From positions 325,012 to 360,409 of the forward strand of contig JAENRP010000005.1 in assembly GCA_024741835.1 (NCBI GenBank): 35,398 nt of DNA, in the 5' to 3' direction. Below, piece by piece: positions 33,632 through 35,398 of this stretch; the stretch's first letter is position 1, and each line of letters starts with the position of its first letter. The stretch comes from Diplocarpon mali (Eukaryota > Ascomycota > Leotiomycetes > Helotiales > Drepanopezizaceae). The notes under the pieces were generated by a model that made no database searches, was not told where the DNA came from, and saw only the letters and a program-made list of their open reading frames with translations. The position numbers were made by a program, and so were the translations under genes.

Positions 33632-34574
33632 GTCTGGTCGCGGTGCCCGCCGTCGGCGTTCTTCTGCCAGGGCGTAGTCACACCTCAGCCGTCGAGGATC
33701 CGCTTCACCGAGGAGGGCAGACTGTCTCCAGCCAGGATCCTCCCCCCTCCCCCCCCATCTCGGCTCCAAAGCTCGACGAAGTATACACCACAAACTAGCA
33801 TGTACAGGTGTAAGCCGCCGCTGGGAGACAGAGAACAGAACACTCTGGTCAGGCCCGATAGTTCAAGAAAACTCGAGAATTTCAGGTAGGGCAAGGGGAG
33901 CAGACAGCAGATTGGGCCCAGGGCATTCGGGAAAACGTGTGGCTACTTGGTCTCACAAGAGAAGTCCGACTTATACAATACGACGCCTGACGTCCAGAGT
34001 AGAGGTAAAGGTTTTGGCATCAGGCCACACCACAGAGTCGATATTGGATCGAGAAACCGAGCTTGGGTCACGCCATGTTGACCTTCCCCCGCAAACTGCT
34101 CTAGTCAGTGGGGTTGACAAATTGCCTGCGTGGTGTGGCCGGGAAGCAACCTCGACGAAATCAGAATCACCTACTTATACATCTTCCCATTGTGATGTAC
34201 TTGTTGAGCCGGGTCCGGTTTCAGAACCGTTTTAATACCTATCTAGGTTTAATTTCACAGCCAGGGCGAGCATAAACCCAATATCACCTCTCCGCCTCCA
34301 TCCCTCGCTCTCCCATCATGAATCATCCATCCATGAATGTCATTATTACGCCACTCTTTGGCAGTAGTCTGGTATCCCTGCACGCATTCGCAAAACACCG
34401 CCGCAGAGGGTAAGATGCAAGAAGCGCGAATGCACGAGCCACAACACCGATGCTGGAAGAAACGCCTGAAAAACAAGTAGAGTATGTACACCCAGCCGCA
34501 GACACGCCAAGCAGTAGTTTTCGTGAGAGAACCAGTCCAAGTTGCTTGATGAGCGCCCGGGGTTCACCCCCAGC

Positions 34575-35299
34575 CTAGAGAACGTAGCCAAACGCAGCAG
34601 CGGCGCCAAGAGCCACGGCACCGGCACCGAAGTTGTGTCCTAGGTATGGCAGGAGGGTTGCAGCAGCAGCTGAGGAAGAGCTGGTGGTAGCCGCAGTTCC
34701 CGTCGCAGCTTGAGTATTGGTTCTGGTTCCGGTTGGGGAGCTGGAAGCGCTCGAGCTGGTTGTAGCAGGGGCAGTGAAGTTGTCGGCATCAAGGTGACCA
34801 CAGTTGGCCGCCTCGTTCTTCGTGCAGACCGCCTGAGCCGTAGCGTCGTTCTCTCCCGCGGCGATGCAGTTCTGGAAAACCTGCTGGCAGATGAAGGAAG
34901 GCATGGTTCCGGTGTAGTATGCCAGACCTGGGGCCGAGTTGTTGGCTTGGCACGTGCACTCGTAGCTGAGGTCGCTCTGGAGGGAGCATTGTCTATTAGC
35001 AAGCGCTGCAGGTGCGTGAATCACACGGAGAAGGTCCACATACCGGGTCACAGTCGTTCGCATTGAGCTCACCACTGCAGAGGGTTCCGCAGACGTTCTT
35101 CTGCGACAGACACCATTGCGCTATCGTCGAGTCAGTATATGAGCCCTTTCCTCGCACACGTCTTTCGGGAGTGGACGCGCTGCACCAACTTACACTTGGT
35201 CGTGGCAGGGACGTTGCCAGGGTCGACGGTCGAGTTGAAGGTTTGCGCAGCGACGAAGCTGGTCAGCAGAGCGACGGCGACCGTGGACTTGACGAACAT
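34575..35299 (-). CDS. Secreted GPI-anchored cysteine-rich cell-wall protein, DUF7707-like (3 exons, 194 aa)
   Basis: Exons read as 35299-35194, 35120-35044 and 34976-34575; introns of 73 and 67 nt (GTAAGT and GTATGT donors; CTGACT/GCTAAT branch sites; TAG and CCAG acceptors) join in frame. Residues 1-18 form a signal peptide (MFVKSTVAVALLTSFVAA). The mature domain (about 19-130) carries ten cysteines in WCLSQKNVCGTLC, NDCDP, YECTC, FICQQVFQNC and two later single positions, plus APGLAYYTGTMPSFIC. A Ser/Thr-rich linker follows, then a hydrophobic tail ending AAAAFGYVL, as in a GPI attachment signal. The cysteine pattern fits the fungal family I remember as DUF7707; CFEM is less likely because the spacing differs. 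Role in wall or adhesion is inferred from architecture only. Reading on past the second donor gives a false N-terminus at 35075. No ATG precedes the start in the remaining 99 nt. Confidence 0.88.
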
Positions 35300-35398
35300 C
35301 TTGACAGCAGGCGAAGTGTATTGAGGGAGGATGTTGACGGACTGGTCGATTGATGTTGCGGAAGAGAAGTGGTGGTGATGTTTGTTAGATTGGGGGGG

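Larger units (their letters stand above)
32630..34574. other. Gene-free spacer between the tRNA and the GPI-protein gene
   Basis: Holds a (TA)n-like tract (about 32732-32752) and the (GA)n and (TC)n microsatellites. Frames of 150-199 codons crossing 33000-33890 exist on both strands and owe their length to dinucleotide repeats read as ERER or SLSL. A 107-codon + frame at 33912-34235 has no recognisable motif. I call no gene. Confidence 0.55.

Noticed and set aside
33251..33890. Frames of 150-199 codons on both strands
   Set aside because: Their length comes from GA and TC dinucleotide repeats read as ERER or SLSL. No conserved sequence outside the repeats.
33912..34235. 107-codon plus-strand frame beginning MGPGHSGKR
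   Set aside because: Unrecognised and unsupported by context; such lengths are expected by chance in this GC range.

Overview
This is nuclear DNA from a filamentous ascomycete (Pezizomycotina; I cannot place it to class). The evidence is introns of about 45-115 nt with GTAAGT/GTACGT-type donors and CTAAC/CTGAC branch sites, a serine/threonine-rich GPI-type wall protein, an FlbC-like C2H2 regulator, an intron-containing tRNA-Ala, and microsatellite-rich intergenic DNA. There is no operon, CRISPR array or bacterial feature. All exon structures below were worked out by reading splice signals and protein continuity by eye, not from transcripts.

Left block (1-9067): two cell-cycle/chromosome genes diverge from a 1.5 kb intergenic region. 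SMC5 (- strand, 5 exons, 1111 aa) encodes the ATPase core of the Smc5/6 complex. A HSL1/GIN4-type protein kinase (+ strand, 5 coding exons, 1258 aa, plus a probable 5'-UTR intron) would act on the septin/Wee1 morphogenesis axis. ACGCGT/ACGCG sites lie just upstream of SMC5 and within the kinase leader.

Middle (9067-23602): about 14.5 kb without a convincing protein gene. It holds several micro/minisatellites, a 25-N assembly gap flanked by low-complexity DNA, two small tandem-repeat clusters, and very GC-rich stretches in which long open frames occur on several strands by chance. It ends in an ATG-free leader in front of a two-finger C2H2 transcription factor (23603-25206, 496 aa, FlbC-like). 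A developmental regulator with a very long upstream region is the most natural reading, but that is inference.

Right block (25207-35398): fumarase (- strand, 3 exons, 541 aa, with a mitochondrial presequence and an internal Met suited to a cytosolic form); a decayed SRPK-like protein-kinase pseudogene with stops, frameshifts and a deletion (30108-31340); a tRNA-Ala(AGC) with a 20-nt intron and a second T-arm-like hairpin in its trailer; an opposed (GA)n/(TC)n pair; and a small secreted GPI-anchored cysteine-rich protein (- strand, 3 exons, 194 aa).

I found no clearly novel multi-gene system. The most interesting items are the kinase pseudogene, the tRNA trailer hairpin, the large gene-free territory before the C2H2 gene, and the in-frame intron beside the SMC5 signature motif.
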